Shown here in pieces: positions 11,265 through 23,283 of a stretch of 64,000 nt of DNA (positions are counted from its first letter, which is position 1; each line of letters begins with the position of its first letter). This DNA is from Bos javanicus (taxonomy: Eukaryota; Chordata; Mammalia; Artiodactyla; Bovidae): the NCBI RefSeq assembly GCF_032452875.1, contig NC_083876.1, forward strand, positions 7,254,001 through 7,318,000, in the 5' to 3' direction. A model generated the notes under the pieces. That model searched no databases. It was not told the DNA's origin and saw nothing but the letters and a program-made list of their open reading frames with translations. Made by a program: the position numbers and the translations under genes.

Positions 11265-11476
11265 ATATGAGCTTCCCTGGTGGTACAGTGGTAAAGAGTC
11301 TGCCTGCCAGTGTGTATTCGATCCCTGGGTCAATTCCTTCTCCCCTAGAGAAAGGAAATGGCAACCCACTCCAGTATTCTTACCTGGGATATCCCATGGA
11401 CAGAGGAGCCTGGCAAGTTTCAGTCCATGGAATCACAAAAGAGTCAGGCACAACTTAGCGATTAAAAAACAACAAA
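11265..11476 (+). mobile_element. Bov-tA SINE
   Basis: Full-length type, from GCTTCCCTGGTGG through CAACCCACTCCAGTATTC and CCATGGACAGAGGAGCCTGG to an A-rich end. It is flanked by AATATTCCA at 11256-11264 and 11477-11485, the target duplication inside the old L1. Confidence 0.9.
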
Positions 11477-11819
11477 AATATTCCATTACCTATATGTACC
11501 AATTTTTTTTTTAATTCATTATTCTGTCAGTGAACATTTAGGATGCTTCCATGTCTTGGCTATTATAAATAATGCTTCAGTGAACACTGGGTTGCATGTA
11601 TATTATTGCAATATTTTTTTTTCAGATATACATCCAGGAGGGGGATTGTTGGATCATATGGGAGTTCTAGTTTTAGTTTTTTAATGAACTCCCATACTGT
11701 CTTCCTTAGTAGATGTAACAATTTACATTACCACCACCAATGTAAGAGGGTTCTCTTTTCTTCACACCCTAGCCAGCATTTACTGTTTGTAGCTTTTTGA
11801 TGATTGACATTCTAACCAG

Positions 11820-12600
11820 ATTTGATGGTTGCCACCACCCTTATGGCAGAAAGCAAAGAACTAAAGAGCCTCTTGATGAAAATGAAAAAGGAGAGTGAAA
11901 AAGTTGGATTAAAACTCAACATTTCAAAAACTAAGATCCTGGCATCTAGTCCCATTACTTCATGGCAAATAGATGGGGAAACAATAGAAGCAGTGAGAGA
12001 CTTTATTTTTCTGGGCTCCCAAGTCACTGCAGATGGTGACTGCAGCCATGAAATTAAAAGATGCTTGCTCCTTGGGGGAAAAAAGCCATGACCAACATAG
12101 AGAGAATATTAAAAAGCAGAGATATTATTTTGCCAAAAAAAGTCCGTCTAGTCAAGGCTATGGTTTTTCCAGTAGTCATGTGTGGATGTGAGAGTTGGAC
12201 TATAAAAAATGCTGAGCATGGAAGAATTGATGCTTTTGAACTATGGTGTTGGAGAAGACTCTTGAGAGTCCATTGGACTGCAAGAAAATCCAACCAATAA
12301 ATCCTAAAGGAAATCAGTCCTGAATATTCATTGGAAGGACTGATGCTGAAGCTGAAACTCCAATATTTTGGCCACCTGATGGGAAGAGCTGACTCATTGG
12401 AAAAGACCCTGATTCTGGGAAAGATTGAAGGGAGGAGGAGAAGGGGACGACAAAGAATGAGATGGTTGGATGGTATCACCAACTCGATGGACATGAGTTT
12501 GAGCAAGCTCTGGATGTTGGTGATGCACAGGGAAGCCTGGCATGCTGCAGTCCATGAGGTTGCAAAGAGTTGGACATGACTGAGCGACTAAACTGAAATG
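11820..12600 (+). mobile_element. BovB 3' fragment, older subfamily
   Basis: 5'-truncated BovB starting within ACCACCCTTATGGCAG. It encodes recognisable RTE C-terminal sequence in two frames (11822-12091 and 12061-12300) and ends with a weak AACTGAA tail. It is inserted in old L1 with a diverged duplication ATTCTAACCAG / ATTGTGACCAG (11809-11819 and 12601-12611, 9 of 11 match). Divergence from other copies suggests an older insertion. Confidence 0.9.
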
Positions 12601-12930
12601 ATTGTGACCAGTGTGAGCTGATATCTCACTGTAGTTTTTATTTGCATTTCTCTAATAATGAGTGATGTTGAGCATCTTTTTGTGCACTTTTTGGCAGTCT
12701 GTATGCCATTTATAGAGAAATGTCTATTCATATCATCTGCTCATTTTCTGATTGGGTTGTTTTTGTGTTTTTTTTTTTTTTAATATTGTTCTACATGAGC
12801 TATTTGTATGTACTGAAGATTAATCCCATCTCAGTAGATTTTCTTATAAATATTTTCTCCCATTCTGTTGGATTTCTTTTCATTTTTTATGGTTCCCTTA
12901 TTTCACCTTTTAAATTTCTTTCTTTATTTT

Positions 12931-13399
12931 TTTTCCATGTGGTTCTTCAAACACAAGTCTATTTTCTTATTTTTATTACCAGGCAATTAAATAAACTAAC
13001 ATTTTATCAGACAATAAGCCTCATCTTACTAAATAATTTTTAAAAATTATAATCATTTTAATCACTACTTCTTATTTAGTTACTTTATATTTAAATATAT
13101 GAGAAAAAAATAAAAAAGAATGAACAAAATATTAAAAAAGAGGAATAGGTAATTTCACATGTAGTTCAGTATGAACTTATCTAGTGAAAGACAAGAAATA
13201 CTGCCACCAACTTATAAATAATTTAAAAACACTTGAATTAATCAAAGCTTCATGTGCCCTTATTTAAAAAAAAAAAAAAACAATTAATCCCTCTATCTTT
13301 TATTTAATTGGCTATTTCTGTGTTGTCTCTGCTGCTAAATCTGAATCCTTATGGAGAGAGTGAAAATCTTATTTCCTTTTAGCTCCCTGCAACAGGACA
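12931..13399. other. AT-rich sequence, no feature seen
   Basis: AT-rich with A and T runs. The first part may still be degraded L1. No coding potential or recognised repeat. Confidence 0.4.
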
Positions 13400-13455
13400 C
13401 AAGGGGCACCTTGGTAGTGCTCAACACATTATTTGTTGAATTAATAAAGCAGGAA
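13400..13455 (+). repeat. MIR/L2-type 3' end
   Basis: GTAGTGCTCAACACATTATT followed by TGTTGAATTAATAAAG matches the shared MIR/L2 3' end. Short and old. Confidence 0.55.
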
Positions 13456-13754
13456 ATGCAGTTGTTGCTGAGCATCATTTTCAGGCTGTTGGGAAGAAAA
13501 TGAGCTAAATTTTATTTTGCAACATATCTGCCTGGGGTAGTAAAAGGATTTGTGATTCCTCTAATCTTTTGTGCTTATAATGTCCCAGTTGACAGAAATT
13601 CATTACCATCCTGCATTGGAGGCAGCAATGTCTCTATTTTAGGATCTCAGAAGAAAACTACTAACTCTAACTTGACTCCTTTATATCAGACTTGCCTTTG
13701 GAATATTGTGTATTTTAGTAGTAAACTACAGAAAATAATTTTACATTTTTATAA
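13456..13754. other. Unassigned sequence
   Basis: No repeat or gene recognised. A 70-codon open frame at 13552-13764 has no recognisable domain and runs into the following MIR, so I do not call it a gene. Confidence 0.4.
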
Positions 13755-13905
13755 GGCTCTATAGTATAAAGCATTTCACATGTATTATTTATTTAATCTT
13801 CATAATATCATGGTATCACTGCTTTTATGAAAAATATGAAAAACTTGGAAATAAGATAGGAAAATGATTATGTGTGCTTTCAATGTCACATTGGAGAATT
13901 ATTTA
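13755..13905 (-). repeat. MIR SINE, antisense
   Basis: Decayed MIR core: TATTTATTTAATCTTCATAA, then the equivalents of the element's conserved core and GTCACA motif in reverse-complement order. Mammalian-wide age. Confidence 0.55.
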
Positions 13906-14609
13906 AGAGTCTCGCTAAGAATTATTGTAATCTTCAGTGTCATGAACCTTTTTACATGCTTTTTATTACTGATCAGAGTCCAAACTATCCAATGTTACAT
14001 GTTACCTTATAGACTTTGGTAGAGATGCAAATACTTTGTCTGGTTGAAATTATAACCAAAGGGAATGGATTTATTGCCCTTTAGGATTTTATTCAGGATT
14101 CTACATAACCCAGAAATCTAAAAAAAAATTAATGCTCATTTCCTAAGCCTCCTTTTGAATCAATTTACCATCCTGCTTCCCTCATAAGAAGTTAAATAAA
14201 TCTATCATGTATACTTATACTTTATTTGCATAGTACTTATTTTTTCAAAGTTCTTAAAAATTACTCTTTGATATTACCATGCTTATTCTCAGTTAGCTGA
14301 GGTCTCTGAGTAGTTTACACACATACACATACATATGTGAGTGTGTGTGAGAGAGAGATATGAACTATTATATAAAGAAGAGACATAAAATAATCACTTG
14401 AATCAATGTATACTAATTATTAATTCATGGAGGACAACTGCTCACAGATCATAAATTTCCTAAAAATTAAAAGTGAAACATTTTTGAAACAGCATTTGCC
14501 TAATGAAAACACATACACTACTAGACTCTACTAACAAAAATCTGGAGTGGAAGTAGGGAGGAAGAGATGAATAGTTCCAAGCACATAAAACCAACATTTC
14601 ATCTTTCCT
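13906..14609. other. Unassigned AT-rich sequence with a short CA/TG microsatellite
   Basis: No gene or repeat family recognised. A mixed CA then TG/GA simple repeat lies at about 14318-14360 and could form a partial hairpin because ACACATACACATACATATG is followed by TGAGTGTGTGTG. Confidence 0.45.
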
Positions 14610-14619
14610 CCACAAGTGT

Positions 14620-14882
14620 GTGGGCTTCCAAGGCGGCTCAGTAGTACAGAGTCTGTCCGCCAGTGCAGGAGATGCAGGTTCAATCCCTAGTTGGGAATAT
14701 CCCCTCAAGAAGAAAATGGAAGCCTACTTCAGTAGGCTTGACTTTCTTGACTGGGAAATCATTTTCCATAAAAGAAAGTCATTTCTTGACTGGGAAATCC
14801 CATGGACAGAGGAGCCTGGCAGGATATAGTCCATGGGGCCACAAAAGAGTTAGGTGTGACTTAGCGACTGAGCACACACATA
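14620..14882 (+). mobile_element. Bov-tA SINE with an internal short duplication
   Basis: Starts TGGGCTTCC and ends at GCGACTGAGCACACACA. It is flanked by CCACAAGTGT at 14610-14619 and 14883-14892. Inside, TTTCTTGACTGGGAAATC occurs twice (about 14741-14760 and 14779-14797), a ~38-bp tandem duplication that lengthens the element to about 263 bp. Confidence 0.9.
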
Positions 14883-14892
14883 CCACAAGTGT

Positions 14893-15040
14893 AGAATGAA
14901 ACATATATGATGTAGGAACACATCTAGATAAAGACAAAATAATGACTGCCTATTTATGAAAGTGACATCAGCAATTTCTTTAATAGTTACAAATCAAAAG
15001 CTAAACCTAACTCTGGTGTGAAAAAAAAGTCACTTTCCAT
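14893..15040. other. Short unassigned stretch
   Basis: Between the SINE target duplication and the next L1. Nothing recognised. Confidence 0.4.
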
Positions 15041-16838
15041 TTATTTTGTTCTCAACTCTGATTTAACTTTAGTTGAGGATTTAATTGATATATAATATCA
15101 ATGTAATATTATATATACTATTATATTCATTTCACATGTGCAACATACTGGTTCAATATTTGTATATATTCCAAAATGATGATCAATAAGTCTGGTTAAC
15201 ATCCATCACAATACAAAATTACAAGATTTTTCTTGTCATGAGAATTTTTAAGGTATACTATTTTAGCCAGTTTGAAATATGCAATATAGTATTATAAACT
15301 TTAGTAGCATGCTCACGTTACATTCTCCTCACTTATTTTTTTTAATAACTAGAAGTTTTTACCCTTTGATCTGCTGTATCCGTTTTGCCCATCCCCAAAC
15401 TCCTACCTCTGGCAACCACCATAAGTGTCAGTCATTTCTTTGTATCTATAACTTTTGCTTTTGTTTCTGTTCTGTTTAGATTCCACATATGAGTGAGTTC
15501 ATATGATATTTGTTCTTCTCTAATTTGTTTCACTTAGCATAATGCCCTCAAAGCCCATCCATGTTGTCACAACTTGCAACACTACCTTCTTTATCATAAC
15601 AATATTCCACTGTACATATACTTTATTTTCTTCATCCATTCAAGGTGGTTTTCACTTCTTTGCTAAAGTAAATCACACTGTACTGAAAATGGGGTGCATG
15701 TATCTTTTTGTGTTTTTTTTTTTGTTTGTTTGTTTGTTTTGTTTTTCATTTTTTAGGTAAATATCCAAAATTAAAATTGCTCAATTGTATGATGGCACTA
15801 GTGGTAAAGAACCTTTTGGCAATGCAAGAGACATAAGAGAGGAGGGTTTGATCCCTGGGTTGGGGAGATCCCCTAGAGGAAGACATGACCACCCACTCTA
15901 GTATTCTTGTCTGGAGAATCCCATGGACAGAGGAGTCTGGTGGGCTACAGACCACAGGGTCACACAGAGTCAGACATGCCTGAAGTGACTTAGCACTTAT
16001 GGTAGTTCTACTTTCAATCTTAAGAGAAACTCCATTCTGTTTTCTATAATGGCAGCACCAATCTACATTCCTACAAAGGGTGCACAAGGGAAACCTCCTT
16101 CTCCACATCTTTACTTACATTTGTTATATCTTGTGCTTATGATGATATCATTCTAATAGCTGTGAGGTGATATTTCATTGTGGTTTTGATTTGCATTTCC
16201 CTGATGATTAGTGATACTGAGCACCTTTTCATGCAGCTACTGGATATCATATTTAGGAAAATGTATGCTCATAACATACATTTTTTTTAAAATTGGACTT
16301 CGGTTTTGCTACTGAGTTGTAGGAGTTCTTTATATATTTTGGACATTAACAGTTTATCAGATATATGATTTGAAAATACTTTCCCCCATTAAGTAGGTTG
16401 ACTTTTCATTTATTTCAGTTTCCTTTTCAGTGCAGCAGCTTTTTAGTTTGATGTAGTCTACTTGTTTACGCTTTTGTTGACTTTGCTTTTGGTGTCAAAT
16501 TTGAGAATATTATCACCAGGATCAATGTTGAAAACTTTACTGCCTTTTTTCTTAGGAATTTTTTGATTTCAGATCTTATATTCAAGTCTTTAGCCTATTT
16601 TGGCCTAAATTTTTTGTATGGTATGATAGAGTGGTCCAGTTTCATCCTTTTTTGTGTGCCTGTCCAGTTTCCCCAGCATCTTTTATTTTAGAGCCCATCC
16701 TTTTCCAAGTATATGTTCTTGGTTGCTTTTTCATCTGTTAAATGATCATGTATACATAAATTGATTTCTTGTTCTCTATTCTGATCCACCGATTTACATG
16801 TACATGTTTATGACAATATCATACTGTCTAAATTACAT
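15041..16838 (-). mobile_element. Old L1 (L1M-type) 3' UTR and ORF2 3' part, antisense
   Basis: Reads as the reverse complement of an L1 3' UTR followed by the ORF2 C-terminal region (e.g. TGATTTGCATTTCCCTGATG near 16185 and TTTCCCCAGCATC near 16670). It is interrupted by a SINE at 15792-15997 and by Tigger1 at 16839, and continues after 20010. A T/TTTG-rich tract lies at 15705-15750. Confidence 0.8.
15792..15997 (+). mobile_element. Bov-tA SINE lacking its first bases
   Basis: Begins TGGCACTAGTGGTAAAGAAC and ends GAAGTGACTTAGCACT, with the internal CCATGGACAGAGGAG block. Inserted in L1, which resumes at TATGGTAGTTCTA. Confidence 0.88.
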
Positions 16839-17964
16839 GTATACCTTGTTTTATTTCTCTCCACTTCACTGTGCTTGCAGATGCTGTCGGGTTTTTATCT
16901 TAACAAATTGAAGGTTCCCAGCAATGTTGCTTCAGTCAAGTCTGTCTGCACCATTTTTTCCGATGCCATTTTTTTCATGTCTGTGTCATATTTTAGTAGG
17001 TCTCACAACATTTTAAGCTTTTTAATTTATTATTACATTTGTTATGATCTGTGATCATAGATTTCTGATGTTACCATTGTAGTTATTTGGGGGATGCACA
17101 AACTGCACCCTTATAAGACCGTGAATTTGATAAATATTATGAGTGTTCTGACTGTTCCACCAAAAAACGATCCCCTTTGCCCACTCTTTCCTGGAGCCTT
17201 CCTAGTCTCTGAGACACAACAATATTGAAATTTGGCCAATTAATAGCTCTCAATGGCTTCCAAGCATTCAAGTGAAGGGAAGAATTAAATCAAAAATAAG
17301 AAATGACCAATTTTCCCAATGAAAGCATGTTAAAAACCAATGTATGCCAAACGCTAAGCATCTTGCACCAGTTAGCCAACTGGTGACTACAAAGGAGAAG
17401 TTCTTAAAGGAAATTAAAAGTTCTACTCCAGTAAAAGCAAAATTGATGAGAAAGTGAAATAGCTTTCCTGCTGACATGGAGAAAGTTTTAGTGGGCTAGA
17501 TAGAACATCAGACCAGCCACAACTTTCCCCTAAACCAAAGCCTAATCCAGAGCAAGGGCCTGACTTCCTTCAATTTTTTAAAGTCTGAGAGAAGTGAAAA
17601 AACTGCAAAAGGAAATTTTAAAGCTATCAGATTTTAATTCATGAGGCTTAAAGAAAGAAGCCATACTCATAAAAGTTCAAGGCAAAGCAGCACATACTGA
17701 TGTAGAAACTGCAGCAAGTCATCCAGAGGTCTAGCTAAGATAATTCATGAAAGTGGTTACTCTAAACAGCAGGTTTTCAGTGTAGACGAAAGAGCCTTCT
17801 ATTGAAAGAAGATGCCATCTAAGACTTTCATAGGTAGAAAGAAGTCAATGCTCAGCTCCAATGCATCAAAGGACAAGATCATTCTATTGTTAAGGACTAA
17901 CATGGCTGGTGACTTTAAGTTGAAATCAATGCTCATTTCCCACTCCAAATTTCTAGGGCCCTTA

Positions 17965-18152
17965 AATAAAAGTAAAAGTCACTCAGTCATGTCCGACTCT
18001 TAGCTATCCCCTGGACTATACAGTCCACGGAATTCTCCAAGCCAGAATACTAGAGTGGGTAGCCTCTCCCTTCTCCAGGGGATCATTCCCAACCCGGAGA
18101 TCGAACCCAAGTCTCCCACGTTGCAGGCGGATTCTTGAGCCACAAGGGAAGC
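17965..18152 (-). mobile_element. Bov-tA SINE inside Tigger1
   Basis: Antisense copy ending in CCACAAGGGAAGC, flanked by AGGGCCCTTA at 17955-17964 and 18153-18162. Standard retroposed SINE in the transposase region. Confidence 0.92.
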
Positions 18153-18180
18153 AGGGCCCTTAAGAATCATGCTAAATCTA

Positions 18181-18380
18181 CTCTACTCCTCATCCCTTCA
18201 GGTTTTATCATACAATTTTAGCAATTCAGCCACATCTTCAGGCTCCAGTTCTAATTTTAAGTCTTTTGCTATTTCCATCACACCTGCAGTTATTTCCTCC
18301 AATAAAGTCTTGAATCACTCCAAGTCATCCAGGAGGGCTGGAATCTACTTTTTGCACAGGCAGGGTAGATTTAGCATGAT
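18181..18380. repeat. Inverted templated insertion within Tigger1
   Basis: 18183-18349 is the reverse complement (diverged) of Tigger1 sequence at about 18830-18990. 18354-18380 is the reverse complement of 18394-18420. A 28-bp direct repeat (18153-18180 versus 18381-18408) brackets the block. The pattern fits two template switches to the opposite strand during DNA synthesis. Confidence 0.85.
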
Positions 18381-19563
18381 AGGGCCCTTAAGAATCATGC
18401 CAAATCTATTCTGCCTGTGCTCTCTAAATGGCACAACAAAGCCTGAATGATAGCACATCTATTTACAACATAGTTTACTGAGTATTTTGAGCCTACGGCT
18501 GAGACTACTTCTCAGAAAAAAAATATTCCTCTCAACATATTACTGGTCATTAACAGGAACTCTGACAGAGATGGACAAAGAGATTAATATTTTCATGACT
18601 GCTAGCACAAGATCTATTCTGCAGCCAATGAATCAAGAAGCAAGTTTGAATTTCAAGTTTTATGATTCGATATAGCAGCTATGCTGCCATAAATAGTGAT
18701 TTCTCTGATGGATCTAAACAAATTCAATTGAAAATCTTTCCGAAAAACTGACATTTTAGATGGCATTAAAAACATTTGTGATTTGTGTAAAGAGATCAAG
18801 ATATCAATGTAAGAGGAGTTAGGAGAAGTTGATGCCAACCCTCCTGGATGACTTGGAGGGATTCAAGACCTTATTGGAGGAAGTAACTACAGGTGTGATG
18901 GAAGTAGCAAAGGAATTAAAATTAGAAGTGCTGTCTGAAGATGTGGCTGAATTGCTGAAATCTTATGATAAAACTTGAAGGGATGAGTAGTTGCTTCTTA
19001 TCAATAAGCAAATAAAGTTGTTTCTTGAGATGAAATCTACTCCTGGTGAAGAAACTGTGAAGAGTGTTTAAATGACAACAAAGGAGTTAGAACATTACGT
19101 AAACTTATTTGATAAAACAGCAAGTTTTAAGAAGAATGACCTCAATATTGAAAAAAATTCTAATGTGGGCAAAATGCAGAATTATACATTACAGAGAAAT
19201 TATGAGTGAAAGGAAGGGCCAATCAATGTAGCAAATATAACTGTTTTCACAAAATAATCAACCTCAGTCTTCACCATGTACCACCATAATCAGCCAGTAT
19301 CCACCAATATTGAGGCAAGACCCTCCATCAGCAAAAAGATTGTGACTCACTGAAGGCTCATGTGATGGCTAGCATTTTTTAGCAATAAAGTATTTTTAAT
19401 TATAATATTTATATTGTTTATTAGATACAATGCTATTGTGCACATAACAGAATATATATAGTGTACACATAACTTGTATATGCCCTTGGAAACCAGGATT
19501 CATTGCAATATTGAATGTATTGTGGTAGTCTAGAACTGAATCTGCAATACTTCTAGAGTCTGT

Positions 19564-20009
19564 ATAGTCAAAAATGTGGTTTTTCCAGTAGTCATGTATG
19601 ATATGAGAGTTGGACAATAAAGAAGGCTGAGTGCAGAAGAATCAATACCTTCAAACTGTGGTGCTGGAATAGACTCTTGAGAGACCGACCCTTGGACTGC
19701 AAGGAGGTCTCCTAAAGGAAATCAGTCCTGAATATTCATTGGAAGGACTAACACTGAAGCTGAAGCTCCCATACTTTGCCCGCCTGATGCAAAGAGCCAA
19801 CTCATTGAAAAAGACCCTGAAGCTGGAAAAGATTGAAGGCAAAAGGAGAAGGAGGCAGCAGAGGATGAGCTGGATAGACAGCATCACCAACTCAATGGAC
19901 ATGAATCTGAGCAAACTCAGGGAGATAGTGAAGGACAGGGAAGCATGGCATACTGTAGTCCATGGAGTCACAAACAGTTGGACATGATTTAGAGACTGAA
20001 CAACAACAT
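19564..20009 (+). mobile_element. BovB 3' fragment abutting the Tigger1 end
   Basis: Starts TAGTCAAAAATGTGGTTTTT (BovB 3' domain) directly after the Tigger1 terminal repeat and ends GACTGAACAACAAC. Only the last ~450 bases of the element, with a short BovB-type frame at 19739-19987. No clear target duplication. Confidence 0.88.
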
Positions 20010-21560
20010 CTCCATACTATATCTAGATAATATAATTTGAAATCTAGGATCTCAGCTGTTTTTCTTATGGCATCCCTGTTTTGTATGATGAGTTTGGAAC
20101 TTTGCCCCTTTTCTATTTTTGAAAGAGATTGCAAAAATTTGTAATAACTTCTTTAGATGTTTGGTGGAATTTACCAGTGAAATCTTCTGGTCCTGGGCTG
20201 TGTTTGTTGGGAGGTTTTTATTATTGATCCAATCACCTTACTAGTAATCAATCTGCTAAAATTTTATATCTTTATGATTCAGTCCTCGTAAGTCTTGTGT
20301 TATTATCCATTTTATCTAGGGTGTCCAAATTTTTAGTGTATTATTATTTACAGTAGTCTACTTTGATCCTCTGTTTTTCTGTTATCGGTTGTAACGTCTC
20401 CTCTTTCTTTTCTGATTTTATTTATCTGAATGCTCTCTTTTCCTTTTCTTAATGAGTCTAGTAAAAGGCTTCAGTTTTGCTTATCTTTTCAAAGAACCAG
20501 CTCTTGTTGTCAGTGATCTTTGACACTGTCTTTTAATCTCTATCTAATTTATTTTCACTTTGATCCTTGTTATTTCCTTTTTTTTTTTTTTGCTAGCTTT
20601 GGGTTTCATTTATTATTTTTCTAGTTCATTTAGGTGTCAAGTTAGATGGTTTTATAAGAGGGCTTCCCTTGTGGCTCAGCTGGTAAAGAATCCACCTGCA
20701 ATGCAGGAGACCTCAGTTCAATCCCTGGGTTGGGAAGATCCCCTGGAGAAGGGAACAGCCACCACTCCAGTATTCTGGCCTGGAGAATTCCATGGACTAT
20801 ATAGTCCATGGGGTCACAAAGAATCGGACACAACTGTGGGACTTTCACCCTCACTTTCTTTCCACCTATTTTTTGCCACATCCTGCAATTTTTGGTTCCA
20901 TTTTCATTTCTCTCAAGGTATTTTCTGATTTCTTTTTGATTTTTTTCTTTGATCATTGATTGTTCAGTAGCAAGCATTTAATCTCCAAATATTTGTGAAT
21001 TTTCGAGTTTTCTTTTTGCAATTATTTTTTGATTTCATACCATCATAAACATGCTTGATATTTTGTGTCTTTTTTAAATTTATTAGACTTGTCTGAGAAT
21101 GTTCCATCTGTCCTTGAGAAGAATGCTTCATTGACTCTTTTGGTTACCTCAATTTGTTGTTAATCCCATGCCGTAAAGTTTTCATTTCCTGTATTTCAAT
21201 TTAGTTAAAATATTTCTATTTATTTTTTTAATATTTCTATTTAGTTCTACTTTATAGTTTCTATTTTTCATTCACCTGTTCAACACTTTTAACAATGTTT
21301 CTTCTTAAATCCTTAAACAAATGCAGTATAGTTTGTTATCTGCTCATCCTAGCATGTAATCCCAGTTCTGTTTCTCTTAACTGTTTCTTGATGATGGTCA
21401 CATTTTCCTGCTTCTTAATCTACCTAGCATTTATTTTGAATTGAACATTGTAGATTATACATTGTAGAAACCCTAGACTCTCAAATGTATTGATTTATCT
21501 TTTAATAAGGAGTTATATTGCTCTGTTAAAAAGTCTCTTTTATGTTGCTGGACTCAAACA
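20010..21560 (-). mobile_element. Old L1 ORF2, antisense, continuing past the Tigger1
   Basis: Continuation of the antisense L1 after Tigger1 and BovB, with an internal deletion near 20045. It covers ORF2 RT-to-endonuclease sequence (CAAAGAACCAGCTCTTG at about 20490 corresponds to the linker). A SINE splits it at 20660. Beyond about 21200 the match is uncertain and the 21230-21560 part may be another old repeat. Confidence 0.65.
20660..20858 (+). mobile_element. Bov-tA SINE
   Basis: GGGCTTCCCTTGTGGCTCAG start, complete tRNA-like head, GTCACAAAGAATCGGACACA near the end, then a CTTTC-rich tail. Inserted in old L1 ORF2. Confidence 0.92.
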
Positions 21561-21637
21561 CTGAAGTGTTTTCCCATGATGCACAAAAGCAAAGATCTCT
21601 TCTCAGTTTTTGAGCCTACCATCTACTGTTTTTCATG

Positions 21638-21852
21638 GAAAGTGAAAGCATTACTTGCTCAATACTGTACAACTCTTTGGAACTCTGTGGACTGTAGCCC
21701 ACCAGGATCCTCTGTCCATGGAATTCTCCAGGCGAGAATACTGGTGTGGGTAGCCATTCCCTTCTCCAGGGAATCTTCCTGACTCAGGGATTCAACCCGG
21801 GCCTCCTGCATTGCAGGCAGATTCTTTACTATCTGCACCACTGGAGAAGCCC
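21638..21852 (-). mobile_element. Bov-tA SINE
   Basis: Antisense, from GAAAGTGAAAGC to GGAGAAGCCC, with the GCCTCCTGCATTGCAGGCAG palindrome typical of the head. Short T-rich flanks match on both sides (TTTTTCA). Confidence 0.9.
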
Positions 21853-23214
21853 ATTTTTCACAGGATTCCTTGAATCTTCCTCCTGTGAAGGTCAGTGGGC
21901 CACAAAGGACTTGAACATAATTTATATGCAGACATTGCGACTGTCCAAGTTGTGTAGCTGTGTTGTAGGTATACTTCCCCTCTTAACGTCTAGCTCTTCT
22001 GAGAGCCCTGTACTCCAGCTTCTGATAGATTGATGTAAAAATAGTTTTCATTTCTGTTTGTGTTTGATTATACTCCTGCCATTCAAGTAGACTGGAGAAT
22101 ATCCTCCAAGAAAAGCCAGTTAAAGTAAGACCTCACCTAGTGATCACCACTTCTCTCAAGAGTTGAATCCACTCCAGTTTCTGTCTGGTTTTGTTTACTT
22201 ATCAGTGCCTTCAAAGAGTTAGAGGTTTTAGTCCTTTCTCGAGTGTTGTCTGCCATTTGATTTGTCCAGTACAAGTAACCCTGACATTATAATAAATGGA
22301 AGCTTTATCAGATTTATTTTCATTTTACTTCTCTATTTGGTTTGATTCATTTTAAATTAAATTAATGTAGTAATGGAGAAAAGTAAGTAAGGAAAAGGGT
22401 AGAAGAGCAAAAAGCACTTTGCAGGACAATAACACTTAACAAATTACTTATTGTGCTATGTAAGGTATAACCTCTTTTCTTCAACCCAGTTTCTTTAGTA
22501 CTATCCATTATACTTCTTAGAAACTTATACATGTATAAAAATAATGGTTTTCTTTGCTTTGAAATCACAGAACTTTATTCTTGGATCAATGCTGTTCAGA
22601 GCCAAGCCCAGGGAGATGTTCGATATCTATGCCACGACCTGAGTTTTTGCATCAATCAATCAAAAGTATTTGAACTTGCATAAAAGATGCAAGAGGAGAT
22701 TCAATGCAATTTTACCTAATATTGCAGGGCAGAGAGTACAGAATGATCTTCTTATTATATATATTGCATACTACCTAGGGAAACAGGAGACCACGCTATC
22801 TAAGTTAGCAATTTTGGGTTACAACCATGATATAAGTGTAGGTATAGAACTTTTGTCTCAGTAAAAGCAAGACAAGCCTTCTGTATTATAGGGACTAACA
22901 AACTACAACTTGTGTAATTGGAAGGTATGTGCTGATATATATGTTGATGACCAAAACCACCATCCAAAAGATTAATTTATTAGATTTTTTACAGGTAAAT
23001 TATACTAAAGGAGCCTTGTAAATATAAGTAAGGTCTTCATAAAAAAGATAGTGCAAGCTACTGGCATTTGTACTATGGGCAAATGATAAATTAACACTTG
23101 CTCTAAAAATTAGAAAGTTATAGCAGTCAACCTTTTCTTACTATTTGTTAAAGAATTCTAGAACTCACTCAAGTACTTTGAAATTGCTTGATAACATTCA
23201 AAGTTTCTATATAA
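21853..23214. other. Unassigned sequence
   Basis: No gene, and no repeat I can name. The left part may be old repeat. Open frames at 21746-22033 and 22670-22864 lack recognisable domains and are of random length for AT-rich DNA. Confidence 0.4.
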
Positions 23215-23283
23215 TGGAGAATGTTAGCTCCAACCTCTTACACTTTTGGTGGAAATGTAAATTTATATATCCATTATGAAGAA

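Larger units (their letters stand above)
11106..12930 (-). mobile_element. Older L1 3' UTR and ORF2 3' part, antisense, with two insertions
   Basis: Antisense of an artiodactyl L1 3' end. It is interrupted by a SINE (11265-11476) and a BovB (11820-12600), and resumes each time at the expected base. It contains degraded ORF2 C-terminal sequence up to about 12930. Frames are fully broken. Confidence 0.8.
17253..19372 (+). pseudogene. Tigger1 transposase remnant
   Basis: The reading region of the pogo-type transposase, from ATG at 17253 (ATGGCTTCCAAGCATTCAAG) to a stop near 19371. The parts correspond to a DNA-binding N-terminus, the DDE catalytic domain (for example the 18487-18675 frame around SILQPM) and a C-terminal tail near 19070-19370. 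The protein would excise and integrate Tigger DNA at TA. Many stops and frameshifts, a SINE and an inverted insertion destroy it; not functional. Confidence 0.82.
16839..19563 (+). mobile_element. Tigger1 DNA transposon (TcMar/pogo), decayed
   Basis: The left end resembles the Tigger1 terminal repeat (GTATACCTTGTTTTAT) and the right end its partner (GCAATACTTCTAGAGTCTGTA). Both interior UTRs and the transposase gene lie in the expected order. It is interrupted by a SINE at 17965-18152 and by an inverted templated insertion at 18181-18380. The host L1 continues beyond both ends. Identified by recall of the Tigger1 consensus. Confidence 0.88.
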
